Counted from the first letter of the stretch, positions 44,387 through 56,626 are shown. The stretch is DNA of 64,000 bases from Elymus sibiricus (GCA_039707655.1 CM077671.1:371009220-371073219), one strand, 5' to 3'. A program made the numbers and translations. The notes: generated by a model not told the origin, from the sequence alone.

Positions 44387-45912
44387 GATGCTAAGCCTAG
44401 ACTTATTCGGCGGGTGCTTTTGCTTCAAGAATTTGATTTGCATATTGTCGATAGAAAAGGAGCTGAAAACCCCGTAGCATATAACCTGTCAAGAATGGAG
44501 AATGTTCTTGATGACCCGCTGCCTATTGATGATAATTTTCCTGATGAACAACTTGCTGCTATAAATGCTTCATGTAGTACTCCTTGGTATGCTGATTATG
44601 CTAATTACATTGTTGGTAAATATATCCCACCTAGTTTCACCTATCAATAATAGAAAAAATTATTTTATGATTTATGACATTACTTTTGGGATGACCCACA
44701 TCTTTATAAAGAGGGAGTAGATGATATTATTAGACGTTGTATACCTGAGCATGAACAGGAACAAATCTTAAGGAAGTGTCAATCTGAACCTTATGGAGGA
44801 CATCATGCTAGAGATAGAACTACACACAAGGTATTACAATCTGGTTTCTATTGGCCTACTCTTTTCAAGGATGCTCGTAAGTATGTCCTTTCATGTAATG
44901 AATGTCAAAGAGTTGGTAACATTGGTAAACATCAGGAAATGCCTATGAATTATTCACTTGCCATTGAACCATTTGATGTTTGGGGTTTTGACTTTATGGG
45001 ACCTTTTCCTTCCTCAAATGGGTATACTCATATTTTAGTTGCTGTCGATTATGTTACTAAGTGGGTAGAGGCTATTCCGACTAGTAGCGCTGATCATAAG
45101 ACCTCTATTAAAATACTTAAGGAAATTATTTTTCCGAGGTTTGGAGTCCCTAGATACTTAATGATGGATGGTGGGTCACATTTTATTCATGGTGCTTTCC
45201 GCAAAATTCTAGCTAAATATGATGTTAACCATAGAATTGCATCACCTTATCATCCCCAGTCTAGTGGCCAAGTTGAATTGATTAATAGAGAATTAAAGTT
45301 GATCTTACAAAAGACTGTCAATATATCCAGGAAGAATTGGTCTAAGAAACTAGATGATGCTCTTTGTGCTTATAGAACTGCTTATAAAAACCCCATGGGG
45401 ATGTCCCCATATAAAATGGTATATGGAAAAGCTTGTCATTTACCCCTTGAACTAGAACATAAGGCTTATTGGGCTATTAAGGAATTGAATTATGATTTTA
45501 AGCTTGCTGGTGAAAAGAGGTTTTTGATATTAGCTCACTAGATGAATGGAGGACAGAAGCTTATGAGAATGCTAAGCTGTTTAAAGAAAAGGTTAAGAGA
45601 TGGCATGACAAAAGGATCCAAAAACGGGAATTCAATGTAGGAGATCTTGTGCTTTTGTACAATTCTCGTTTCAGATTTTTTGCAGGAAAACTCTTATCCA
45701 AATGGGAAGGCCCTTATGTTGTCGAAGAGGTCTACCGCTCCGGTGCTATAAAAATTAACAACTTCGAAGGCAAAAACCCGAGAGTGGTGAATGGGCAAAG
45801 AATCAAGCATTACATTTCAGGTACACCCATTAATGAAGAAACTAATGTCATTCAAGTAATAACATCGAAAGAACACATACGGAAGACCTTCCGGAACACT
45901 CCAGAAAACTGA
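44387..45912 (+). pseudogene. Element B pol, part 3: end of RNase H and integrase
   Basis: After [14 protein letters not shown] come two adjacent stops near 44648 and another soon after. The integrase zinc finger follows (HH...CNEC), then the catalytic core with WGFDFMGPFP, LMMDGGSHF and the Glu in QVELINRELK. All three DDE residues are present. A one-base shift near 45525 separates the core from the C-terminal block (45542-45912, with GDLVLLYNSRFRFFAGKL and KWEGPYVV). Retroviral-type integrases of this kind join the cDNA copy to the host genome; this copy cannot be read through. Confidence 0.9.
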
Positions 45913-46783
45913 AAAAGAAGTAGGTATGTGATACGGTAAGTAAACCGACTCCAAAAATTCCAAAAAAATAGTTTCTGTTGGTTTTAGTATTGTAGAAAAA
46001 TTCCAAAAATAAAACGGAGTCAGGGGGACCCACGAGGAAGCTTGTGGGGCCCTCGTATGCCTTCCCGACTTGTGGAAGACAGCCTAATGGTCATGATTGC
46101 TTATATTGCATAGGAGTTATATAGACATGGATCCTTTAACATGTGATGCTTCCTTTAGAACCTTTGCTAGCCAAAATTTCCGCACCAAGTAGAGATACTA
46201 CTTGTGCATCCATAACCCTTTGAACCCAGTTTCTTTTTGTAAGAGTCCACCTTACCTACCTAGGGATTGAATAAGATCCTTCAAGTAAGTTGTCATCGAT
46301 GCATAATTAATAAAAATTGCCTCTAATCATGTATGATCTTTTATTGAAAAGGAAAATAAGCTTTGTATGATCTTGTGATGGTGAAGAAATAAAAGCGACG
46401 GAGTGCATAATAAAGTTCGCCATCACAAGGGGCAATATAAAGTGAAGTTCTTTTTCATTAAGAGATTGCACATCTAACCAAGTAAAAGCACATGACAACC
46501 TCTGCTTCCCTCTGCGAAGGGCCTATCTTACACTCTCATAAAGTTCGTACCTTTATTATAGAGTTATCAATATCCATTCTTCTTCTAAGTTATAAACTCT
46601 CTTAGTGGTAAGCATCACATGTTGAGGTGAGATCCAAGTATATATATCCAGTTGAATGTAAGAAACCATGATTCATTATTGTTGACATTATCCTTGAGGT
46701 AAATAAGTTGGGTGGCAAATAAAGCTGCTATCTTCCTATGTGTCCGGCAAAAAACATTAGCACCAAAAATATGCAATGAGTGT
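45913..46783 (+). other. Element B 3' noncoding region, with an internal deletion
   Basis: No gene is seen. Near 46020-46065 a remnant 'gccctcg.atgccttcccgact' matches the segment just upstream of the second ORF in element C (reverse of about 23893-23914). The ORF itself and the TATA region are missing, so B has lost this module by deletion. The conserved CTTCCCTCTGCGAAGGGCC motif lies at 46505-46523. Confidence 0.65.
46505..46527 (+). promoter_or_regulatory. Conserved 3' hairpin motif, copy in B
   Basis: CTTCCCTCTGCGAAGGGCC followed by TATC, in the 3' noncoding region of B. Confidence 0.6.
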
Positions 46784-48356
46784 TGATACGTCTCCAACGT
46801 ATCTATAATTTTTGATTGTTCCATGCTGTTATATTATCATTCTTGGATGTTTTACAATCATTTTATCACAACTTTATATCATTTTTTGGGACTAACCTAT
46901 TGACATAGTGCCAAAGTGCCAGTTGCTGTTTTGCTTGTTTTTTACTTTGTAGAAAATCAGTACCAAACGGAGATAAAACGCTACGGAGATTTTTGTGGAT
47001 TTTTTACGGACCAGAAGAAAGAAGATGGGCCAAAGAACACTAGAAGAGGGGGCCCAAGGTGTCCATCACCCACCAGGGCGCGCTAGAGGCCCCCTGGCGC
47101 AGCCTGGTGGGTGCTGCGCTCCTCGGGCACCCCCTCAACCGACTATCATGCCTATAAATGCCTAGAAAATCCAAAAACCCTAGAGGAGTCGATGAAACAC
47201 AATTCCAGCCGCCGCAAGTTCCAGAACTGCGAGATCCAATCTAAACACCATCACGGAGGGGTTCATCTTCCTCATAGGTGCCTCTCCGATGATGCGTGAG
47301 TAGTCCACCATAGACCTACGGGTCCGTAGGCAGTAGCTAGATGGCTTCTTCTCTCTCTCTTAGGATTCTCAATACAACGGTCTCTTGGAGATCTATTTGA
47401 TGTAAACTTTTGCGGTGTGTTTGTTGGGATCCGATGAATTTTGAGTTCATGAATAATTTCTATCCATGAATATTATTTGAGTCTTCTTTGATCTCTTATA
47501 TGCATGATTGCTTATAGCATCGTATTTCTTCTTCGAATCTTTGGTTTAGTTAGGCCAACTAGATCGATTTTTCTTGCCATGGGAAGATGCGCTTTGTGAT
47601 GGGTTCGATCTTGTGGTGTTCTTTCCCAGTGACAGAAGGGGCAGCAAGACACGCATGTATCGTTGCTATTAAGGATAACAAGATGGGGTCTATTCCTACA
47701 TGAATAGATCTTGTCTACATCATGTCATCGTTCTTATTGCATTACTCCATTTTTCCATGAACTTAATACACTAGATGCATGCTGGATAGCGGTCGATGTG
47801 TGGAGTAATAGAGGTAGATGCAGGCAGGAGTCGGTCTATCTATCTTGGACGTGATGCCTATATAATGATCATCGCCTTGGATATCGTCATGACTATTCGA
47901 TTTTCTATCAATTGCCCAACAGTAATTTGTTCACCCACCGTGCGCTATACTCATGAGAGAAGCCACTAGTGAACCCTACGGCCCCCGGGTCTACTTTACC
48001 ATCATATTGCTTTCCGATCTACGTTTTTTGCAATCTTTGTTTTCAGATCTACAAAACCAAAAACCCAAAAATATATTGCTGCATATTTACTCTTTTTATT
48101 TGTGTTCTTGAGAGATCTATCTCTCCTATCTATCACTACCTAATCTATCTTATTACAGTAGAGAGATTGATAACCTCTCTTTCGCGTCGGGTTGCAAGTA
48201 TTTGTTGTTTGTGTGCAGGTGCTGCTTATTGGGTGTTGGTGATCCTCCTACTGGTTCGATAACCTTGGTTTCATAACTAAGGGAAATACTTACCGTCGCT
48301 GTGCTGCATCATCCCTTCCTCTTTGGGGAAATACCGACGTAGTCCAAGCCACGTCA
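46784..48356 (+). repeat. 5' LTR of element G
   Basis: It is 1573 bp, from TGATACGTCTCC to GCCACGTCA. The inverted repeat at 47071-47109 (CACCAGGGCGCG...GCGCAGCCTGGTG) is followed by TATAAAT at 47153-47159. Confidence 0.93.
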
Positions 48357-48366
48357 AAGGAATTTC

Positions 48367-48384
48367 TGGCGCCATCGCCGGGGA
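48367..48384 (+). other. Primer-binding site of element G (tRNA-Asp)
   Basis: TGGCGCCATCGCCGGGGA lies 10 nt inside the LTR and differs by two bases from the tRNA-Asp complement. Confidence 0.83.
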
Positions 48385-48613
48385 GGAAGCGGTCTCTTCT
48401 ACGTGCCTATCGTAGGCACCGAGGGGACTCCATCATCATCTACCAGATTCCTAATCACAAATCTCATCTCCTTGCAATTACATTATTTGCCATTTGCCTC
48501 TCGTTTTCCTCTCCCCCACTTCACCAATTTGCCGTTTTATTCGCCCTCTTTTTCGTTTGCCCTTTTTCTTGCCGGATCTCTTCCTTGCTTGCAATATTGT
48601 TTGCGTAGTCACG

Positions 48614-50585
48614 ATGACTCAAGAGAACACCAAGTTGTGTGATTTTTCCAATACTAATAACAATGATTTTATTAGTACGCCTATTGCTCCTCCCGCCACT
48701 AGTGCGGAGTCTTGTGATATTAATGCCGCTTTGTTGAATCTTGTCCTGAAAGATCAATTTGCCGGTAATCCTAATGAGGATGCCGCGTCCCATCTAAACA
48801 CTTTCGTTGAATTGTGTGATATGCAAAAGAAAAAAGATGTGGACAATGATATTGTCAAGTTGAAACTATTTCCTTTTACCTTGCGGGATCGTGCAAAAAT
48901 TTGGTTTTCATCTTTGCCTCGCAATAGTATTGGTTCTTGGAATAAGTGCAAGGATGCTTTTATTACTAAGTATTTTCCGCCCGCGAAAATTATTTCCCTT
49001 AGGACGCAAATCATGAATTTTAAGCAACTTGAGCATGAACATGTTGCCCAATCTTGGGAAATAATGAAGTTGATGATAAGAAATTGTCCTACACATGGTT
49101 TGAATCTTTGGATGATCATACAATTTTTTTATGCGGGATTGAATTTTGGCTCTAGAAATCTTTTAAATTCCACCGTGGGTGGTACTTTTATGGAGATTAC
49201 TTTGGGTGAAGCTACTAAATTGCTAGATAATATCATGGCTAATTATTCTCAATGGCATACTAAAAGAGCACCTACTAGTAAAAAAGTTAATTCGGTAGAG
49301 GAAATTAGTACTTTGAGTGATAAAGTTGATGCTTTGATGAAATTGGTGGCTAGTAAAAATGCTCCTATTGATATTAATGATGTGCCTTTGTCTACTTTGA
49401 TTGTGCAAAATAGTGAATCCGTAGATGTGATTTTTTTCTCGCGCAACAATTTCAATAACTATGCTTATAGAGGTAATTTTAATCCTAAGCCTTTTCCTGG
49501 AAATTCCTCTAATAATTATGGTAATTCCTATGGTAATTCTTCTTACAATAATAATAGGAACACCTCTGATCTTGAGAGTAATATTAAAGAATTTATCAAT
49601 GCGCAAAAGGCTTTCAATACTACGATAGAAGAAAAGTTGAATAAGATTGATGATATGTCTAGAAGCATTGATAGAATTCCTCATGATGTTGAAAATCTCA
49701 AGTTGAAAGGTTTTGTGCCTAATATTGATGAATCTATTAAAGCTTTATATGTCTCTATGGATGAAAGTAAGAAAAGAACCGCTATGCTTAGAGCTAAAAG
49801 AGAAATCTTAGAAAAATCGTCTTCTAGTGATTGCCGTTATAAAAGTGATGAAGATCTTAAAGTGATTGGTGTTTATTCTATTGATTCCTTGTTTAGTAAT
49901 ATTAAAATTGATAATGAAGGGACTAAAGTAGATTCAACTTTGGCTATAAGGCGTCCCAATAATTTGGAGGGTGAAAATCTTGATGAAATTTTTGATAAAA
50001 GTGGGTTTGAAGAGGTCAAAACTTTAACTAGTGATGTGCCCACTATCTTGGATTGCAAAGATTTTAATTATGATAGCTGCTCCTTGATTGAATGTATTTC
50101 TTTGTTGCAATCTATGTTGACTTCACCCCATGCTTATGAGCAAAGTAAAGCTTTTACTAAACATATCGTTGATGCCATGATGAAATCTTTTGAAGAAAAG
50201 TTGGAGTTGGAGATTTCTATTCCTAGAAAATTACATGATGAGTGGGAACCTACCATTAAGGTCAAGATTAAAAATTACGAATGCTTTGCTTTGTTTGATT
50301 TGGGTGCTAGTGTTTCCACGATTCCGAAATCTCTATGTGATGTGCTTGGTCTTACCAACATTGAAGAATGCTCTCTTAATTTGCACTTGGCGGATTCTAC
50401 TATTAAAAAGCCTTTGGGAAGAATTAATGATGTTCTTATTCTTGCTAATAAGGAATTATGTACCCATTGATTTTATTGTGCTTGATACTAATTACAATCC
50501 GTCTTGTCCCATTATACTTGGTAGACCGTTTTTACGCACTATAGGCGCCATGATTGATATGAAAGAAGGCAATATTCGTTTTTAA
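48614..50585 (+). pseudogene. Element G gag-protease, one frameshift
   Basis: The start at 48614 (MTQENTKLCDF) is preferred over upstream in-frame ATGs because gag homology begins soon after it. The Gag core has KLKLFPFTLRDRAKIWFSSLP, CKDAFITKYFPPAKI and IIQFFYAGLN. Asn/Tyr-rich low-complexity sequence (NSSNNYGNSYGNSSYNNN) follows, then a Lys/Asp-rich linker and the protease CFALFDLGASVSTIP. An extra T near 50457 shifts the frame; the second half of the protease (PIILGRPFLRTIGAMID) continues to TAA at 50583-50585. No zinc knuckle was found. A single lesion makes this the least damaged Athila-like gag here. Confidence 0.88.
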
Positions 50586-51614
50586 TTTCCCTTGAGAAAG
50601 GGTATGGAACACTTCCCTAGAACAAGAATTAAGCCACCATATGAATAAATCATGAGGGCATCCCATGGATCCAAAACCAAAGATGACAATACTTGAATCT
50701 ATCTAAAATGCCTAGCTAGGGGCGTAAAACGATAGCGCTTGTTGGGAGGCAACCCAATGAATGAATACATTTTTAATTTTTACTTTCTATTTTTGAGTGT
50801 TGACACAATTATACCTTTGTTATGATTTTTATGATTTATTTAGTGTTTGTACCAAGTAGAACCGTTAGGATGATTCATAGGATGAAGTAGAAGTGATGCT
50901 GAATCTGAAACAGAAACTTTGCGTCCAGTATATGAATTTTCATTTTTTTTTCTGGAACGTGATCTTGAGCTGAAATTTTAACACAGTGTTTCTATACAAA
51001 TGCCTTACGTTTTCCTAATTTTTCAGAATTTTTAGAGTCACAGAAGTATGGGTATAGTACAGATTACTACAGACAGTTCTGCTCAAGACAGATTCTGTTT
51101 TCGTTGCATTGTGTGCTTGTTTTGATGAATCTATGGTTTGTATTGGGGGGTATAAGCCATGGTAAAGTTAAAATACAGTAGGTATAATGCAATTATAAAA
51201 TTTGAATGGGTTTACAACAGTACCTAAAGTAGTGATTTGCTTTCTTATACTAACGGATCTCACGAAGATTTTGTTATGTTTTGTGTGATTGAAGTTTTCA
51301 AGTTTTGGGTGAGACCACGATGGATGAAGGAATAAGGAGTAGCAAAAGCCTAAGCTTGGGGATTCTACCTCCCCCCAAGATATATCCAAAGAGTAACAAG
51401 CAACTAAGCTTGGGGATGCCCCCGAGTGGCATCCCCTCTTTCTTCTAACGACCATCGGTATTTTACTTGAAGCCGTATTTTTATTCGTCACATATCATGC
51501 GTTTTGCTTGGAGCGTCTGTTATCTTTGCTTGCTTTGTTTGTTAGTTTTGTCCTTTGTATCCTTGCTGTACACACCTATTTGAGAAAGCCATAATCATGC
51601 TATGATTTGTTAGA

Positions 51615-51860
51615 ATTGCTCTATGTGCTTCACTTAAACTTTTTGAGCTATAGAATTGCTCTAGTGCTTCACTTATATCTTTTTAGCACGGTGTGCTTGG
51701 AAACTTTTGTAGAAATACTCTCATGCTTCACTTAGATTAATTTGAGAGTTAGTAAATTTTTGAAGAAATCCTCTCATGCTTCACTTATACCTTTTTGAGA
51801 GATGAAATCTTTATGCTCATGTGCTTCACTTAAATTTGTTTGAGCTTGCCAAAAAGCAAT
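51615..51860 (+). repeat. Degenerate tandem repeat around TGCTTCACTTA
   Basis: Five units carry TGCTTCACTTA followed by an AT stretch and (T)TTTGAG, at spacings of roughly 40-60 nt. Element A has three reverse-complement units at about 4588-4720. Confidence 0.75.
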
Positions 51861-52771
51861 GGCAATATATGAAACTAGTCCCAAAGTGATAGATATCCAA
51901 GGAGGATATAATAAAAACTTTCATGAAGATCATTGGACAAATTAAACTTGATTCCTTGTAATAGTTTTGAAACATGATGATAGTAATATGTGAGTCATGT
52001 TAATAAGTAATTATGCTTAGTAGGAATATTGGTGTTAAGGTTTGTGATTCCCTATGCATGCACTAAAGTCAATAGTTATGCAATGAAGTTACATCCTACT
52101 TGTGGTGCATGATTCAGTGTTAGTTATGTTCAATGCTCACTTATGTGATTTTTCATTTCTTGGTTTGGTTGCTTCCCAATCTATTTGCTAGCCTTCATTT
52201 GTACTAACTAGAAATACTACTTGTGCATCCAAAATCGTTAAACCAAGTTTTGCCTTATGAGTCCACCGTACCTACCTATATGCGGTATTTTCATGCCGTT
52301 CCAAGCAATTTTGTATGTGCCATCTCTAAATTTTCAAAATAAATTTTCTCTTTTGTGTGCCCGTACCGCTCATGAAACGGTGGGGAGTGTCCAATATTTT
52401 TCCATGCTAGATGTGTTATTCTCAAGATGAGTGTTTATTCATTTGTGATTGCACGAGAGTGCGGCGGTAATAGGGATGCCCATTCCCGAAATGAAAATGA
52501 AAAAATATTTACTTTATGTTGTCAAATAATAAATTCCTTGGAAAGTGTTGGTATGGAAGGCAACCGTGGATACGGCCCGCCATGGAAAGTGAAAGTTTGG
52601 TGAAAAAAGGAATAAACTTTATTTTCTGTTTGGGAACCGCCTATGATATATCTAGCATGGAAAGTATTGTGAGCTACTTTGTCATTTTCGTTGACAGGAA
52701 AAGCATGCCATCCAAAATATTTTTCTCTCTCAATTTAAAACTTTGAGCTCTGGCACCTCTATAAATCCCTA

Positions 52772-52794
52772 CTTCCCTCTGCGAAGGGCCTATC
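52772..52794 (+). promoter_or_regulatory. Conserved 3' hairpin motif, copy in G
   Basis: CTTCCCTCTGCGAAGGGCC followed by TATC, about 400 nt before the 3' LTR. Confidence 0.6.
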
Positions 52795-53186
52795 TATTTA
52801 CTTTATGCAAATTTTATTTTTGCTTTTAGTCTCCATCTTCTCTTATAAGCACCAACTAGGGGGCACTATGATCGTACTTGAGCATTGGGCATAGCTAATA
52901 TTTGAGTGTGTTTCATGAATGGATCAATGATTGAGCATGATGGGCTAGGGATAACTTTCTTTAGTGTTTATATTTTGAAAGACATGGTTGCTTGTTGACA
53001 TGCTTGAGTATTGAAGTCATTATGTTAAAACTAGACTATTGCTTTGAATCATTTACAAGTCCAAATGTCCATGCTATACAAAGAAGAAAAGAATATGATG
53101 AACATGTTAGGCAGCATTCCACATCAAAAATTCTGTTTTTATCATTTACCAACTCGAGGACGAGTAGGAATTAAGCTTGGGGATGC

Positions 53187-54752
53187 TGATACGTCTCCAA
53201 TGTATCGATAATTTTTGCTTGTTCCATGCTGTTATATTATCATTCTTGGATGTTTTACTATCATTTTATTACAACTTTATATCATTTTTTGGGACTAACC
53301 TATTGACATAGTGCTAGTTGCTGTTTTTGCTTGTTTTTTACTTCGCAGAAAATCAGTACTAAACGGAGATAAAACGCTGCGGGGATTTGTGTGGATTTTT
53401 TACGGACCAGAAGAAAGAAGATGGACCAAAGAACACCAGAAGAGGGGTCCCAGGGTGGCCATCACCCACCAGGGCGCGCCAGAGGCCCCCTGGCGCGGCC
53501 TGGTGGGTGCTGGGCTCCTCGGGCACCCCTTCAACCGACTATCATGCCTATAAATTCCTAGAAAATCCAAAAACCCTAGAGGAGTCGATGAAACACAATT
53601 CCAGCCGCCGCAAGTTCCAGAACTGCGAGATCTAATCTAAACACCATCACGGAGGGGTTCATCTTCCTCATAGGTGCCTCTCCGATGATGCGTGAGTAGT
53701 CCACCATAGACCTACAGGTCCGTAGGCAGTAGCTAGATGGCTTCTTCTCTCTCTCTTAGGATTCTCAATACAATGGACTCTTGGAGATCTATTTGATGTA
53801 AACTTTTGCGGTGTGTTTGTTGGGATCCGATGAATTTTGAGTTCATGATCAGTTTCTTTCCATGAATATTATTTGAGTCTTCTTTGATCTCTTATATGCA
53901 TGATTGCTTATAGCATCGTATTTCTTCTTCGAATCTTTGGTTTAGTTAGGCCGACTAGATCGATCTTTCTTGCCATGGGAAGAGGCGCTTTGTGATGGGT
54001 TCGATCTTGCGGTGTTCTTTCCCAGTGACAGAAGGGGCAGCAAGACACGCATGTATCGTTGCTATTAAGGATAACAAGATGGGGTCTATTCCTACATGAA
54101 TAGATCTTGTCTACATCATGTCATCGTTCTTATTGCATTACTCTATTTTTCCATGAACTTAATACACTAGATGCATGCTGGATAGCGGTCGATGTGTGGA
54201 GTAATAGAGGTAGATGCAGGCAGGAGTCGGTCTATCTATCTTGGACGTGATGCCTATATAATGATCGTCGCCTTGGATATCGTCATGACTATTCGATTTT
54301 CTATCAATTGCCCAACAGTAATTTGTTCACCCACCGTGCGCTATACTCATGAGAGAAGCCACTAGTGAACCCTACGGCCCCCGGGTCTACTTTTCCATCA
54401 TATTGCTTTCCGATCTACGTTTTTTGCAATCTTTGTTTTCAGATCTACAAAACCAAAAACCCAAAAATATATTGCTGCATATTTACTCTTTTTATTTGTG
54501 TTCTTGAGAGATCTATCTCTCCTATCTATCACTACCTAATCTATCTTATTACCGTAGAGAGATTGACAACCTCTCTTTCGCGTCGGGTTGCAAGTATTTG
54601 TTGTTTGTGTGCAGGTGCTGCTTATTGGGTGTTGGTGATCCTCCTACTAGTTTGATAACCTTGGTTTCATAACTGAGGGAAATACTTACCGTCGCTGTGC
54701 TGCATCATCCCTTCCTCTTTGGGGAAATACCGACGCAGTCCAAGCCACGTCA
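53187..54752 (+). repeat. 3' LTR of element G
   Basis: It is 1566 bp and homologous to 46784-48356. The inverted repeat is at 53467-53505 and TATAAATT starts at 53549. The polypurine tract AAGCTTGGGGATGC (53173-53186) adjoins it. Confidence 0.93.
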
Positions 54753-55113
54753 AGTGTCAACAATCATAGATGACTAAATGATAGTTGAGTATGTGGGTTT
54801 GCTAAAATGAAAGCTCTTATATAGACTCTTCGCTTGAATATGATGAATGAGGATTATCACCATGAATAAAAGCATTGTTTGTTTGTTGTCAGTAGGGTTT
54901 ATGCTTCATACTTTGATAATTGTGAATAGATCATTACTTGATTATGAGAAGTTATATGATGAAATGCTTGCTGCTATAATGATATGCCTGATGCTCTCAT
55001 GTCCGTATTCTGTTTTTATCGACACCTCTCTCTTAAATCATGTGGTCATTATTCTCGAGTTCACCTTTTGCTTGAGGACAAACGAGGTCAGCGAGGTCTA
55101 AGCTTGGGGGAGT
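54753..55113 (+). other. Element B 3' end and polypurine tract
   Basis: The block begins with the target duplication AGTGT of G and continues B's noncoding tail. It ends in the polypurine tract AAGCTTGGGGGAGT (55100-55113) directly before the LTR. This is the site where plus-strand DNA synthesis is primed in LTR elements. No ORF of note is present. Confidence 0.8.
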
Positions 55114-56626
55114 TGATACGTCCATTTTGCATCATGATTTCCTATTCATATTTACGTTATTCTTGTCCATTATTCCCTACTATCATATAATGCTTATGCC
55201 CTTTCTCTCTGAATATGCAAGGTACATCACAAAGAGGGAATTATCTGGAAACTGGAATTCTGGACCGGAAAACCGAGAAAAAGGCAGAAAAATCACCAGA
55301 CTCCAAATGACCTAAAACTTCACGAGGAATTTTTATTGAATATATGTGAATTTATGGGCCAAAAATATACCAGAGGAGGGCCACCAGCCAGCCACAAGCC
55401 AACAGGGCGCCCCCCAGGCCATGCCCTGATGGCTTGTGGGGCCCTGGCTGGCCTCCCGACGCCCATCTTCTCCTATATGGTGTGTTTTACCCTAGAAAAA
55501 ATCATAAGCATCCTTTTGGGACGAAGCGCCACCGTCTCGAGGCGGAAACCTGGGCAGAGGCCCTTTTGCACTCCGTCAGTCAGATTCTGCCGGGGAAGTT
55601 CCTCTCTGGGAGGAGGAGATCGAAGCCATCGCCATCACCAACGCTTCCTCCCTTGTGGCAGGACCAATCTTCATCAACATCTTCACCAGCACCATCTAAT
55701 CTCCAACCCTAGTTCATCTCTTGTATTCAATCTTTGTCCCAAAACCTCAAATTGGTACCTGTGGGTTACTAGTTGTGTTGATTACATCTTGTAGTTTATG
55801 CTTGTTGGATTACTTGGTGGAAGATATTATGTTCAGATCCTTAATTATTATTATTGCACCTCTGATCTTGAACTGTTGATGAGGTGTGAGTAGTTACTAT
55901 TGTTCCTGAGGACATGGGAGAACTCTGGTTATAAGTTATCATGTGAAGTTGGTATTCATTCGATATTTTGATGATATGTATGTTGTTACTTCTCTTAGTG
56001 GTGTCATGTGAACGTCGACTACATGACACTTCACCATGCTATGGGCCTAAGGGAAGTCATTGTGGAGTAACAAGTAGATGATGGGTTGCTAGAGTGATAG
56101 AAGCTTAAACCCCAGTTTATGCGTTGCTTCATAAGGGGCTGATGTGGATCCACATGTTTCATGCTATGGTTAGATTTATCTTAATTCTTCTTTCGTAGTT
56201 GTGGATGCTTGCGAGAGGGGGTAATCATAAGTAGGTTGTTAGTTCAAGTAAGAACAACACCTTAGCACCGGTCCACCCACATATCAAATTATCAAAGTAG
56301 CAAACACGAATCAACTCAACATGATGAACATGACTAGACATAATTCCCATGTGTCCTCGGGAGCGCTTGCTTAATATAAGAATACTTTCAGGCCTGTCCT
56401 TTGGTACAAAAAGGATTGGGCTACCTTGCTCCACCTTTGCTACTATTGTTACTTATCACTTGTTACGATTTATCTTGCTACAAAACTATCTACTATCGTT
56501 ACTTACAACACTTGCAGAGAATACCTTGATGAAAACTGCTTATCATTTTCTTCTGCTCCTTGTTGGGTTCGACACTCTTACTTATCGAAAGGACTACGAT
56601 TGATCCCCTATACTTGTGGGTCATCA
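55114..56626 (+). repeat. 3' LTR of element B
   Basis: It runs from TGATACGTCC to GGGTCATCA, 1513 bp, and is homologous along its length to the LTRs of C. A GC-rich inverted repeat lies at 55392-55439, with arms CCACAAGCCAACAGGGC and GCCCTGATGGCTTGTGG (one mismatch). A weak TATA-like CTATATGG follows at 55473-55480. The ORF at 55336-55794 is an LTR shadow. Confidence 0.9.

Larger units (their letters stand above)
50586..53186 (+). other. Element G 3' noncoding region
   Basis: About 2.6 kb without a gene. In order it holds TTGTTGGGAGGCAACCCA (50739-50756), two AAGCTTGGGGATGCC-like tracts near 51350 and 51406, a degenerate tandem repeat (51615-51860), the conserved CTTCCCTCTGCGAAGGGCC motif (52772-52790) and the polypurine tract. 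The block 50640-52100 is shared with element A. Confidence 0.75.
46784..54752 (+). mobile_element. Element G: non-autonomous Athila-like Gypsy element
   Basis: LTRs lie at 46784-48356 and 53187-54752 with target duplication AGTGT at 46779-46783 and 54753-54757. It has one long gag-PR frame, then about 2.6 kb without coding sequence. No RT, RNase H or integrase is present. It is inserted in the 3' noncoding part of B. LTRs are very similar to each other, so G is younger than E. Confidence 0.93.
8663..56626 (+). mobile_element. Element B: Athila-like Gypsy element, host of A, C, E and G
   Basis: B is split into four blocks that join at exact target duplications: 8663-10837, 30454-30493 (after ATCAT), 44387-46783 (after GATGC) and 54753-56626 (after AGTGT). 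Read in that order they give protease, reverse transcriptase, RNase H, integrase, a 3' noncoding tract and the 3' LTR. The 5' LTR and gag lie to the left, beyond the insertion of A. B and C share protein sequence and LTR ends, so they are the same family. The many stops show B is old and inactive. Confidence 0.9.

Noticed and set aside
55336..55794. 152-codon frame in the B 3' LTR
   Set aside because: It lies wholly within an LTR, and equivalent frames occur at the same place in the LTRs of C (for example 11756-11969 and 29856-30226). It is not a gene.
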